DNA from: Macrophomina tecta
Lineage: Eukaryota; Ascomycota; Dothideomycetes; Botryosphaeriales; Botryosphaeriaceae
DNA: 64,000 bases
NCBI GenBank assembly: GCA_024180945.1
Contig: JAKSGN010000022.1
Span: forward strand, 806,001-870,000
Direction of reading: 5' to 3'
The notes below the pieces were generated by a model, which was not told where the DNA came from, searched no databases, and saw only the letters and a program-made list of their open reading frames with translations. The position numbers were made by a program, and so were the translations under genes. This document shows, one piece after another, positions 19,605 through 31,735 of this stretch. How positions within the stretch are numbered: the stretch's first letter is position 1; every line of letters begins with the position of its first letter.

Positions 19605-22600
19605 AGTTAGCTTTATTACGTAGCTATTACTATAAATAATAAATAAAAAATAATAAATTAATAGAAAAATAAAAAAATATATTGCTAAGTAGTTATTAGT
19701 AATACTAGCGATATACTATATATATAAAAAATATAGATAATAGTACGTTAGCGTAGTTTTTTCTTTATTATTAGATATTATTACTATTAAAGATAATAGA
19801 AGTTAGCCTTATATAATAATACTAGCGAATATACTAATTAGTAACTTATGCGTACTAATAATACTTATAGGATATAAAGTTATTTTTTTAATAGCTTTAA
19901 TAGATATAATAACCCCTTATACTTCTTTAGATTTTTATAATTTAGATCTAGTTTTTTTTCTTTAACTAAAATATCTTTAACTAATATTAATTTTTTTATT
20001 ACTTCTTTTTTTTAAATAACTATTACTATATAGACTTCTTTTAGCTTTATTTACTTAGATTACTTCTATAATAAGCTTCTATAGACGTTTATTATAAATA
20101 ATATAATAAAATTTCTTTCTTATCTTTAGCCGTAGTCTAGTTTAGTAGTAGTATACTATATATATTATATATACTACTAGGGCACGATACGCTATCGCGA
20201 GAATAAAGTATAGATTAATTTTACATCTATAGAGCTTCTTAGGGGACTTCGCTAGATCTACTTTAAGAATCTATTCTATACTAAGTATAATTAGTATACG
20301 AAGAGTAGTTATAAATATACTTTAATAAGTATATTTTTTCTCTACTTTTCTTATACTTTTCGTATACTTTTATATTACTTATACTTATTACTAATAATAA
20401 AATTTATTTTTAGGTTTCTTTTTAATTCTACTATACTACTAATTTACTATTATTCTATTATAATAGCTTCGATAGCACTTCTAATAAAAAGATACTAGAG
20501 TTTATAGAGAAAGACGTACTTATACTATATAAATATACTAGTACGTTAGAAGAGGCGGTATTAGTATATAAAAAGTAAAAAATAAAGAAGATTATAGCTA
20601 CTAGCGGCTATAGTAACTAGTAGTATATACATAATATATTATATTTAAAGAATTAGTAGTATTATTAGACTAGACTAGATAGGATTAGCTTAATAAAGCT
20701 AACTAATAAAGTAGTAGATAAAGAGTTTAAAGATAAGTACTTTATAAAAATATCTAATATAAATAAGAGATAGTTTTAATATAGCTTAAATATAAAGTAG
20801 ATACTTTTTTAGGGCTCTTTTTTATAAATTAAGTATTTTTTCTAATATTTCTTCTTATTTTTTAATTCTAGAAGGCGTTCTTACTATAGCTTATTTATAG
20901 TCTACGTTTCGCCTATATTTTATTTATATTTTAGCTAGGTGTTTTAGGAAATAGAATTTTCTTTAAAGTAATTTTATAGAAGCTTTTTATAATTATCTAG
21001 CTTCTCTTTCTACTTCTACTTATTATATTTATAGGGCTAGCCGAGCTATTTAAGTAAATATTACCTTAGTAGCTCTTCTTTATAGGCTACTATAGCTTCG
21101 ACTTTTTAGTATTTACTATCGTCGATTTCTTTAACTAATATTAGTTAGAATTCTAGCTTTATTATATAAGCTTTTAGTAATATAATATTAAAAATAGTAT
21201 ATAGCTAGAATATAGATTATAGTAGATTTAAGTAATAGGTCTAGAAGCTAATCTTCTCTAAAATCTAAAATAGCTCTAGATAATAATTATTAAGTTTCTT
21301 ATAAAGCTATTTAGTTTTAATATTTCTTACTAAGAAAAGGACTAGTTATTTAATATTAAAATATATTTTAGTTTAGTTCTAGTTATAATATTTTATTTAG
21401 AGCTTCTAGGAGTATTTAAGAAATTTTATTACTAATTTTTATACTTTTTATATATTTTCCGTATGCTTTTTAGCTACTTCGGCCGATTCGATTAGAAAAT
21501 TTCTATTAAGATTATTTTAAACTTTATTCTAGGAGTTAAATTCTACTCTCGTATCTAGTTAAACTAGTGCGAAGCCTATAGAAGAGTAGATTTTTTAGTT
21601 ATAAACGTATAAAGTCTACTAAAGAAGCTTTATCTAGTCTAACTAGTTTTAGAAAATATAATAATATAGATACGCTTCTAACTTTTAATTTTACCTCTTC
21701 GTTTAGCCGTCTATCTATAGGTAAAAAGAGATGCTTAGTCTATACTTAATTCTAAGATTATAGTATAATTCGCTCTAGAACTAGCTTATAAACGTTAAGT
21801 TTCTATTTAAGACTAGGCTATTAGACGGCCTAAATTATATAAAAACGTTATTTATAATAAGATTTATAAGTGTTACCCTATTAATCATCTTCCTAACTAG
21901 TAGGTAAAATATATATTTAGTAAAATAATTAATAAGTATAAGAACTACGTTATATATTTAACCGTCTCGCTCTATAGATTCTAGTAAGTCCGTAATAAAA
22001 TTAAGAAAGTAGTATCTATAGAACTAAGCGGCTACTAGTAGTAGCTATAATAATTTATATAGCTTATACCGGCGAGCCTTATTATATTAATAAATATTAT
22101 AGCTTTATATATATTTTTTAATATTCGCGGTAATACCTTTTTAGTAGTACTTTCTAAAAAGTATCTTCTAGGTACGGCGAATACTATAATAGCTACTACT
22201 TAAATTATTATAATTTCTAAGTAGGATTTCCTCGCGTAGCGAAATATATTTTAGTATATATACTTATTCTTTATAGCGTAGGAGTTCTTACTTATTAATT
22301 ATATACTAATTATATGCTAAAAGTACTCTTTTTATAAGCTATTCTTATATATCTACGTAAAAGGCATTTCTTTATTACTTAATATAAATAAAATTAACTA
22401 ATAATTTAGAAGTAGCTTTAAATACTATTTCGATTATAGCGGCTACTATTACTATAGACTAAAGTATAAAGCTTTATACTAAGCTTATACTAGCTTTCTC
22501 GTAGTAAGTATATACTAGAGGTACTAGGCTCTTATAAATAAACTTATCGTACTTCTTATAAGTAACGAAATAGACTAAGACGGTTTAGTAATTACTATTA

Positions 22601-24022
22601 CTATTTATACGTAGGTTTTTCTTATACTCTTAGCCGGGGTTTTTAGTAGTATATAGAAATTCTTCTAATCCTTAAATCTAGAGTTTATATTATAGTATAG
22701 ATAATATAGTATTAAGATAAATATACTTATTACTCTTCTTAAAGCTAAGGGTATAGTCTAGACACCTTAAAAGAATATTTACTAAATTAGACTTACCTAG
22801 CTTATATTTAATATTAAAATTAAATTTAGCTAAGACTTTAGTATACTAAGCCTATTAAGCCGTAAGGCTCTTAGTCGTTATAAAATAATGTAGATTATTA
22901 TAATTAGATAATACCTATACTAGTATTTATACGTATACTAGATAAGGCCTCTAATACTTAAAGTACTATATAATCGCGTAGAGTTTTTTATTATAGATAT
23001 TATATTATATTTTAGTACTAGCGAACTTATAGCTAAAATATATAATAAGATACTAATAGCGCTAGTTATTCTCTCTATCTAGCGGTTAGAGAAGGATGCC
23101 GTCGTAGATATAGTTTAATATATTAGTAATTAGTATAACTAGAAGATTTAGATTATAGTACTATAGTATAGAAGTCTATATAAAGTATATTTTTAGTCTA
23201 CTAAACGCCTACTTTACTTCTACGGGCTATTTCTAGGGCTTATATTATTTAGTTAACCTCTTTTTCGGTGCTTGTTTAGCCCTCGAATTAGAATCTTAGG
23301 CTACTTCTTTTAGTAAGCTAGTTAGTAGTTAAACTATTATAGAGTAATTCTATATAAAGCGCCTATAGAAGTTAGTAAAGCCTAGAAAAACCTAAATATT
23401 ATAGTAGCTTTACAGCTTTAGCTAGTTTTTAATAGCTTTAACTCTTACAGGGTCTATAATAACCCCCTAGAAAATAATAATAAAGCCTAGAAACTTAACG
23501 TACTTTATATAAAAGCTATATTTAGATGGTTTTATATAGAGGTTCTAATTACGTAATTTTTAAAGAATACGTTTAATATACTTAATATACTAAGACTTAT
23601 CTACTAAGTATATAAGTATATTATCTAAGTATACTACGTAAATTATATTTACTAAGCCTTCTAGGGCTTAGTAGATATATAACTAGAAAGTTATGAGTAC
23701 GTTAGTTAAGCTAAATAGTATAACTAGATACTTATAATATCTATAACACATTTTAAATACTATTTTCTACTTATTACCTTTCTTTATACGGATTTAGTAA
23801 TAAGTATCGTATAGGTCTAATTTAGTAAAGATCTTTATAGTATTTAGATAGTCTAGTAGCTCGCCTACTAGTAGTATAGAATAGCTATTTTTAACTATAA
23901 TCTTATTTAGGCCTCTATAATTTACGTATAACCGCATAGTACTATTTATCTTAGGGGTAAAGAAAATAGGCGCGCCTATAAATAACTTACTATATTTAAT
24001 TTACCTCCGTTCTAAGGCCTTA

Positions 24023-24625
24023 TATTACGGACCTACCTATATATAGAGTTGTTAGGGTACGATTAGCTACTAGGCTAATTATTACTAAACCTTTTGTTAA
24101 CTAGAAGTCGACGGGAGGTTAGCCGAATAGTCTTACGCGCCAACTAAAACCTAATATGGTCGGGTCCGTCGTAATAATATAATTAGCCTATCTATAGGTT
24201 AATAGGTTCGAGCTCTATTATTAGTAGTTAGTCGAGTAAGTACTAGTTTTTCGGATAGCTAGCTAGAGGCGAGAAAGTAGGTCTAGTTCCCCTACTACCC
24301 TACTAGTAACGGATAATTAGGTAACTCGTTCCCCTGGCTTATAGCTATAGTCTACTATAGGTCCGGTCGTGTTTAACCGGCGTATAACTAGATAGTTAGG
24401 GGTAACTCTATATCTAGATAACAGCCAGCTAAGTTCTAGACAACTAGGCTATCTATCTTAAAGAGGGAGGTAGTGTTACGAACCTACCTATATAGAGTTA
24501 TTAGGGCACGATTAGCTACTAGGCTAATTATTACTAAATCTTTTATCGACTAAGAGTTAACGGGAGGTTAGCCGAATAGTCTTACGCGCCGACTAAAACC
24601 TAATACGGTCGGGTCTATCGTAATA
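24023..24625 (+). mobile_element. 603-bp TRIM (terminal-repeat retrotransposon in miniature)
   Basis: Interrupts the TE2 sibling with a perfect 5-bp duplication CCTTA (24,018-24,022 and 24,626-24,630). Terminal repeats are 24,023-24,176 and 24,474-24,625 (154 and 152 bp), starting TATTACG or TGTTACG and ending CGTAATA, i.e. TG...CA ends altered by RIP. A purine run AAAGAGGGAGGTAG precedes the right repeat, giving plus orientation. The internal part is only about 297 bp with no open frame, so it must be moved by another element's proteins. It carries a T-loop-like GGTTCGAGCTC at 24,205-24,215. Confidence 0.85.
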
Positions 24626-26844
24626 CCTTATTAATATATTCTCTAAGAATTTATAGTTTAGATTAGAAGAGTTTATATAGAAGTATTAATAGTAGCTTAA
24701 AACCTATAATAAGATTAATAGTATAATTAAACTTAGTATATTATAATAGTTTAGTAGCTTATTCGTCTAAAAATATATCTAAGTACTCTCTATAAGTATT
24801 TAAAATCTTGTCGCGGATCTTCTTAGCTATTTTAGCTAGTAGTATATCTACTAAACTAGCGAGTTTCTTATATAATTTATATACTTTTTAGATACAGAAG
24901 TATAGCCCTTATAAATAAAAAAGAGTTTAGTTAGATAGAAGCCCTTTTAAATTTTAGTTATTTTCGCCCTACTTTTTATATATATTTAGTATGCTTTTTA
25001 TTTATAAGAGGACTATAAAAGAGTTAAAGTTATTTTTTTAACTTTTTAGATTACTTATAGGCGAGAGCTAGTAGTTAAATAACTAAAGAAAGTAAATAGA
25101 CTTTCTTAGTTTTAAGTTTTAGAATAATTTAGTAGCGCTTATTAGATATATACGCTCTAGCGAATTTATACTCTAGTAAAACGTTTCTTTTCTAAAATTA
25201 ATAACTAGCCTAGTAGCCCCGAGCTAGGGTATACTAAGTATAGTATTATAGCCCGTAAACGAGCTACTTTAGTAAGATTAAGATTTAGTAGTATATATAG
25301 CACCCTTTAAGTTATATATAGTAATTCCTATATAATAAGAGTTATGTAATGTAATAGTAGTATTATTAAGAAGATAAATAGACGGTCTAGTACTAGCTTA
25401 TATATTTTATAAGATAAGTCGCTCTACGTATTTAAGAAATACGAGGTTTAGATTATAATTATAATCTATTAATACTCGAATTTTAGTAGAACTAAATAGG
25501 GTTTCTATTAAAGTAATAATTTTTATACGTTTTAAACTACCTTTCGTTTAAGGCCCTAACTATAAGAAGAAAAGAAAAGTAATTAAAACTTTTTTTTTAA
25601 GTCTTACTTATTTTTATAGTTCGCCTAGTTAGCGTAGTCTTTAGCCTACTTTTCGCCTACGTTTAGAATACTAGACCTATATAAATCGTCTATATTCTTT
25701 AAAAAAGCTAAAGTTTTAAATCTTTAGTTCTCTTTAGTCTTTTTACTATTTCTAAAACCCTTATAGAGACCGTTACGTCCTAGGCTAGAAATAGTAAAAG
25801 AGTGCTTAGTTTTTTATAACTACTACTTATCTTTATTCTTTTTATAGGGCCTTATTGCCTCTAGCATTTACTTAATATATTAGATTTTAGCTACTAAATT
25901 CTCTTTTATCTATATTCTAGTAAGAAAGAACTAGTATATAAGCTTTGTATATATAGATAGTAGAAGCTAAGAGTAAATCTAGTTAATATAATAATTTATA
26001 TTTTAAATCTAATATATAAATTTATCCTCGTACGTCTTTATTTAGGTATAGAATTTTATAAACTTCTAGCCCTTCTTTATTACCGTAGTATAATAACTAA
26101 TAGCATTATTAAGGCGGTAGATAATAAAATTATAAATATAATTCTATACTAACGTCTTAAACTTCTACTAGAGTAGTACTAGTTTTTTTTAGTTTATTAG
26201 ACGTCTTTAGACGTACTAAAAGAGAATTTTATATTTAAATAGTTCTTTAGTAGCCTAGAGAATTCTTTTAAGGTAGTTCTTATCCATCTAGTATACGCCG
26301 AAATATATCTCTACCGTATTCGTCTATAAGTTGTATAAGCCCTAAGTAAAGTCTTCGAGTTTTAGAGATAGATTTTTTATAAAGAGATTAAGTTACTTTT
26401 TATTACCGTCTATTCTACTTTTCGTATACGTTTCGCCTATATTTAATATAGAAACGGTAAATAGTTCGCTATTAAGGGTCGCTTATAGCTATTATAGAAT
26501 TTTAATGTAGTTAAGGTATTCTAAAAGCTTAGCTTCTAATATATCTTTTATAGATACGCTATATAAGCATTATAGTTTATTAATAGCTATAGGCGCTCTT
26601 AGTTTAGCCGCGTCGCCTATTAGATATTTAACGCCCTAGGTACTTTTATTAATAATTAGCGTTTAATAGTCTTTAGAAATTAATAAGTCTATTTCTATTT
26701 ATTCGCCTTAAGTATTTAAATAACTTTATTAGCCCCTTATTTTTATTATTATAAAATTATTCTTTTTATTAAAATTATTAGAATTATTATATATAGTCTT
26801 TTAAGGCCGGCTACTTTTCTAAAAGAAATTAAGAAGAATTTAAT

Positions 26845-27037
26845 TATAAGTAAATAAATTAGTTATAAGTAGAAAGTTTTTAAAAGAGTTATATATTCTT
26901 AGATATAAATTTTTAGTAGTATAGAATTTACTTCTTAGTAGTATTATATACTAGAAACCTGTGCATAGCATATAATAAGCACGTAAAACGTATAGTATAA
27001 GTATTCTAAGAATATACTAGGGCCTATTATTTTAATA
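26845..27037 (-). repeat. 5' LTR of the TE2 sibling
   Basis: 193 bp, ungapped against the TE2 LTR. Begins TATAAG for TGTGAG and ends TTTTAATA for TCCTGACA, all RIP-type changes. The intact left LTR of this copy is absent from the window. Confidence 0.9.
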
Positions 27038-27061
27038 AAATTAGTTTAGCTTTAACTTTAG

Positions 27062-27503
27062 TATAATAAGCGGGCCTCTACCTCTAAGAATCTAAATACT
27101 AAAGAGAAAGAAAATCTATTAAGGGGGGTTTTTCTTAAGTAAATATAAGAAGAGAGTAAGAATAAGTTAAATATATAATAAAACTAAGTACTATATATAA
27201 AGGCTATATTACTAATAGAGTCTAATTTCTATTATTAAAGTTAATTATAAAGGTTAAAGCTATCTAAAAAGTATAGTTTATATATAAGTAGAAAAGTATA
27301 TATAATCTAGTATTTATAAAGTTTATCTCTATAGATAGTCTAAACTATCTAAACTAGTATTTATTCTACTAAGCCCTTATAAACTAATAAACTAGTAGAA
27401 TATTATATAATCTCTATCTTTTTTAATAGATCTTTTTAGGTATTTATTTACGCTTATTTTTTTTTCTATCTATTTTAGATTCTATAAAGGCTATACTATA
27501 ATA
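27062..27503 (-). repeat. TE3 3' LTR (442 bp), fully RIP-mutated
   Basis: Collinear with 36,063-36,518 along its whole length, ending CTATACTATAATA where the right copy ends CTGCGCCGTAACA. The right copy is 14 bp longer. Confidence 0.85.
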
Positions 27504-28592
27504 CTATTTTTTTTTAAGAATCTTTAGCCTAAAGATTCTTTTATACTATTATATTTCTATTAGTCTTAGAGTTTTTCTTATTCTTCTTCTATAAGTACTA
27601 ATATAGCTAGGGTTAAGTATTATTATAATAAAATAGTATATTATAAAAGCTAAGTATTCTTTACCTATATTATAAATAATACTCCGCCCTAAGATTACTA
27701 AGGAACAAGACCCCCGACTAAGAATCTAAACAAGCTAAATTATCCGGAATAGTCTTTACTAAAAGTCTATAACCTAGCCTTTTTAGGTTTAGGCCGAATC
27801 CACGGACTTTATAGCCGGAAAACTGGATAAACCAAGTAATCAGGCCCGTGCCAGGCCGTACCCAGCCTAGCAGGCAGGCCCGAGGGCCCGAGCCGGGCCT
27901 ACCCCCCCAAGCACCTTATACCTACCTGGAGATCGACCTCTCGGAATGGAATAAGATTTTCGGATAAGAAACTAGCCTAGTTACTAAGTAACTTTTACTA
28001 AGAAATACTAGCGCTAGTATTATTCGTTTAAGAGTTATTAAGCAACACGTCCGGACTACCCGGAGAGATACCCAAGACTAAATAAGATGTTCGGATTAGA
28101 CTCTCGGAGCTAAACCACGGATTTAGGATTTAATTATTAATTCTTATTATAAATACGATAATCTAAAAGTCCGCGGACTAATAAAAGCGTATTCTAACCC
28201 TACTTTTAATTAAGTTAAGATTAAGATCTATATTCGTAGCTAGATAGGTCTCTATCTAAGTTCCGGCTAGCTATATATATAAGTCCCTTTATTTTCTACT
28301 AGATTAGTTAGATAAGTAAGTAATTTACCTATTTTTTATTCTAAGATTTCTAAGTCCGTTTTAAGAACTTTCTGACTCGTAGAGCCTTAAGCTTAACTAA
28401 GCTAGGCGATAAGAACTTCGTTAAGACCTATATATCTTTATCTAACCTCCGTTTATAATAGCCTATTACTTTACGCTAGTTATTTATTTCTATTTTAAGT
28501 ATCTTCTAAATAACTATATTTATAAAGTTAGGTCTTACTTATCTTATTATAGTAAGTATATTTCTTATAGGCTTAGTATATATAATACTTAG

Positions 28593-28758
28593 TATTATAA
28601 ATACACCTCTATATATAGAGTTATTAAGATAAACTAGCTACTAGGCTAGTTATTATAGTATTTTTTATTAACTAACCGATTACTCGTGGTTAATAAGAGA
28701 TTAGCTAAATAGCTTTATAGTAATAACTAAAACCTAATACGATCGCCGCGCTATAATA
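28593..28758. repeat. Solo LTR (166 bp), TRIM-related family
   Basis: Begins TATTATAAATACACC, ends CTATAATA, and is bounded by CTTAG on both sides (28,588-28,592 and 28,759-28,763). Its closest relative in the window is 35,545-35,710; it also shares long stretches with the TRIM repeats (for example AGCTACTAGGCTA). It is the remnant left after recombination between two LTRs of an inserted element. Confidence 0.85.
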
Positions 28759-31625
28759 CTTAGTAGATAACTATAAAAGCTAGTAAGTTTTTTTTTTCTT
28801 AGCTTTTTCTTATTAACTTTTTCTAGTAAACTAATTATATTATTAATAAGAGTAGATTTATACCGAGAAAGAGTTAGCTTATAATAAACTATAGACTTCT
28901 TTAAAAAAGTTAGAAAAACTATAATATTGCGCTAAATAGCGTACTTAGCTAGCTTTAGCTAAACTAGATTACTTATAAAAGTAGTATAAATTACTTAAAA
29001 AGAGAAGTTTAGTAGTACTTAAATAAAAATATAGTACTATTAGTATTAATAAGCTAGAAAAAAAGAATTAAAAAGTATTAAAGACTATTTTAGCTACTAA
29101 AAAGCTATTTAATTCTAAGAATTCTAAGGGTCTATTTATATTAAAATAGCTATATTATAAGTTAGTAGAGTCTACTATACTATAAAAGACTAAGTCTACT
29201 AATTTTACTAGTAAATTTATAGCTAGTATATAGTTTTTACGTTTTTTAGAGTTTATAAATTCTTATTTAGCTCTTAATTCTACTGTTTTTAAGAATTTTC
29301 TATTATTTTTATTTAGAGACGACTTTATATTTATAAAAGATTTAGATTTTAGTAATAAAATTTTATAATAAGATCTAGGTATATATTATTTTTTAGTATT
29401 TATTAGTTATTTTTATTTCTATAATCTTCTTATTTAATAAGATATTTAAGCTAATAACTAAACTACTTATAGTCTAGAATCTTTTTAACTAGATACTAGT
29501 CTTTTTTAGTATTAGAATTTTCTAGTATAATTTCTTTTTATATTTCTAGAATAGTAGTATTTTCTAGTACTAGCTTAAGTATTACTATATAAAAGATAGA
29601 ATTTATTTATAAGTTAAATAACTTAAATTAATATATAACTTCTCTAAGTTTTTTTATAATTTTAAATAGACTAATTTTCTTAAAATCTAATTTATTACTT
29701 AGTTATTTTAATTTAATATTTTTTATAAGAAGATATACTTTATTTTCTCTTTTAAAATTTAGTACCGCCTAGTACTATTTATTATAATATTTAGATATTA
29801 TAATTTATATATATTTAAGATTAAAACTAATAGCTTTATATAATTTTCTTAGCTACTTAATCTTAAGAATATCTTTCTAGACTAATTTTTTACTTAAAAT
29901 AGCTTCTCTATACATATCTAGTTTAAATCTATAGTTAGTAAAGAATAAAGATATATTAGTTAACTTTTATTTAGTACTATTATAGGTAAATTATACTATA
30001 AATAACTATATAGCCTAGTTATTCTATAGGTAGTTAATATAATAGCGAATATATTATTTAAAAGTTTAATTTATTTATTCTATCTAGCCGTTAGTTTATA
30101 TATATATTATTATAGAGAGTTTATTCTTTACTCTAAGTTAGTATATAAGTATTTACTAAAATTCTAATCTTATTAGCTTATTTCTATTTAAAACTAATAT
30201 TTCTAGTATTCTACGATTCTTAAAGATATATTAAAGAAATATATAGGCTAGTTATTTTATATTTAATATCTCTAGATAGAATAAAAAGAGTATATACTTT
30301 ATAAGTCTATTAATAAAGACTAGAATTAAGTTATACTTAACTTTTATAATTAGGTCTCTAAATCTAAATAGTTTTATAATAAAGTCTAGTATAATCTATT
30401 ATTATAGTTATTTATATAAATTATATATTATAGCTTTACTTTAAATATAAAAATTATATTATAAAACTATATACTAGACCATCTTTTATAATTTTAAAAA
30501 ATAGAAGTTTTATATAATTCTCTTAGTTATTCTATTAATACTTTAATATTTATATATAGATACTATATATATATTCTTAATAAGTACTTCTTATAGTCTT
30601 ATTAGAATATAGATTAATTTTTTAAAGAGAAGTATTTCTTTTTTATCTTAAGTAATATATAGATTATTTTTAAGTGCTAAAAGTTTCTATATAAAAAAGT
30701 TCTAAGTATATACTTTTTAAATCTTTTAATACTATAGATTTAACTTAATATAAAGGATTAAAAAAGACTATCTAGTAAAAGAAAATAATTTATTACTTAT
30801 CTACTATAATATTATAGATTATAGCTTAATTTTTTCTTTTATATAGTCTACTCTTTTACTAAATATATTAGTAATAGTATTATCTATATCTTTTCTATAT
30901 ATAATCTTAAAGTTATAGAATACTAATTTTTATAACTAGTAAATCTATTGTTAGTTTAGTTTCTTAGTTATAATAAAGTATATAAGATTTTAATAGTCGT
31001 AATATATTATTATTTATTAGTTAGTGTTTTCTAGATAGTATCTCTAGTACTTAAATATTAAGATAATAGCTAAGAGCTTTTTATTATAAGTATTATAGTT
31101 AAGCTCTACTAAAATAAACTTTTTTAAGTAGAATATAATTAAATACTATTTATCTTACTTATTAGACTAGCTAAGATATACTTTTAGAATAAATTTTAAT
31201 ATATTAGTTTCTACTTTAATTAGTTTATTAAGATTATATATTTCTAAGATAGATACTTTATAAAATATTCTCTTTAGTAAATTAAAGGCTTACTACTAAT
31301 TATCTTTTTATTAAAAGCTATACTTTTTTTAAGTAAATTATATTAAAGATTTTATAATCTTTAAATAGTTCTAGATAAACTTCTTATAGAAGTTTATAAA
31401 TTTAAAAAAAACTATATTTTTTTTAATTATCTTTAGTACTAGCTATTTTTTAATAAAATCTAGTTTCGAGTTATCTATACTAATATATTTAAAAGTAATA
31501 ATAAAGCCTAGAAATTCTATTTTTTAAATATACTACTTATACTTATTAAATATAATAGTTAGATTCTTAGCTTAAAGAGCTTCTAGAATTTTTCTAATAT
31601 ACTTTTTATATTTCTTAAGTATTTC

Positions 31626-31735
31626 TAAGAAGATAAGAATATTATTAAAAAAAGTAAAATAGAAAATATTTAAGTATTTATATAGTATATTATTAATAAG
31701 CGACTAGAATATTACTAGCGTATTAGTAAGCCTAA
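31626..31735 (-). pseudogene. TE3 pol relic, reverse transcriptase box
   Basis: The minus strand reads LTNTLVIF*SLINNIL, then KYLNIFYFTFFNNILIF. This is the conserved Gypsy stretch 'GLTNAPATFQ ... YLD-IFV..YLDDILIF' with Gln changed to stop and both catalytic Asp changed to Asn. It identifies TE3 as a Gypsy element and gives its orientation. Confidence 0.75.

Larger units (their letters stand above)
19605..27037 (-). mobile_element. Truncated, RIP-destroyed sibling of TE2
   Basis: Collinear with TE2 from its position about 9,801 to its right end. It lacks the 3' LTR and first 150 internal bases. Differences from TE2 are overwhelmingly C to T and G to A, mainly turning CA and TG into TA. The right LTR is 26,845-27,037, again 193 bp. 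Pol (about 20,850-25,580) and gag (about 25,590-26,760) are full of stops; the RT box now reads YLDN where TE2 has YLDD. The antisense gene region (about 19,950-20,790) is also mutated, with its splice sites partly recognisable. A TRIM is inserted at 24,023-24,625. Confidence 0.92.

Noticed and set aside
24177..24230. tRNA gene or SINE in the TRIM interior (A-box-like TAGCCTATCT and B-box-like GGTTCGAGCTC)
   Set aside because: The two boxes are only about 10-15 bp apart, far closer than in a tRNA, and no acceptor stem can be formed.
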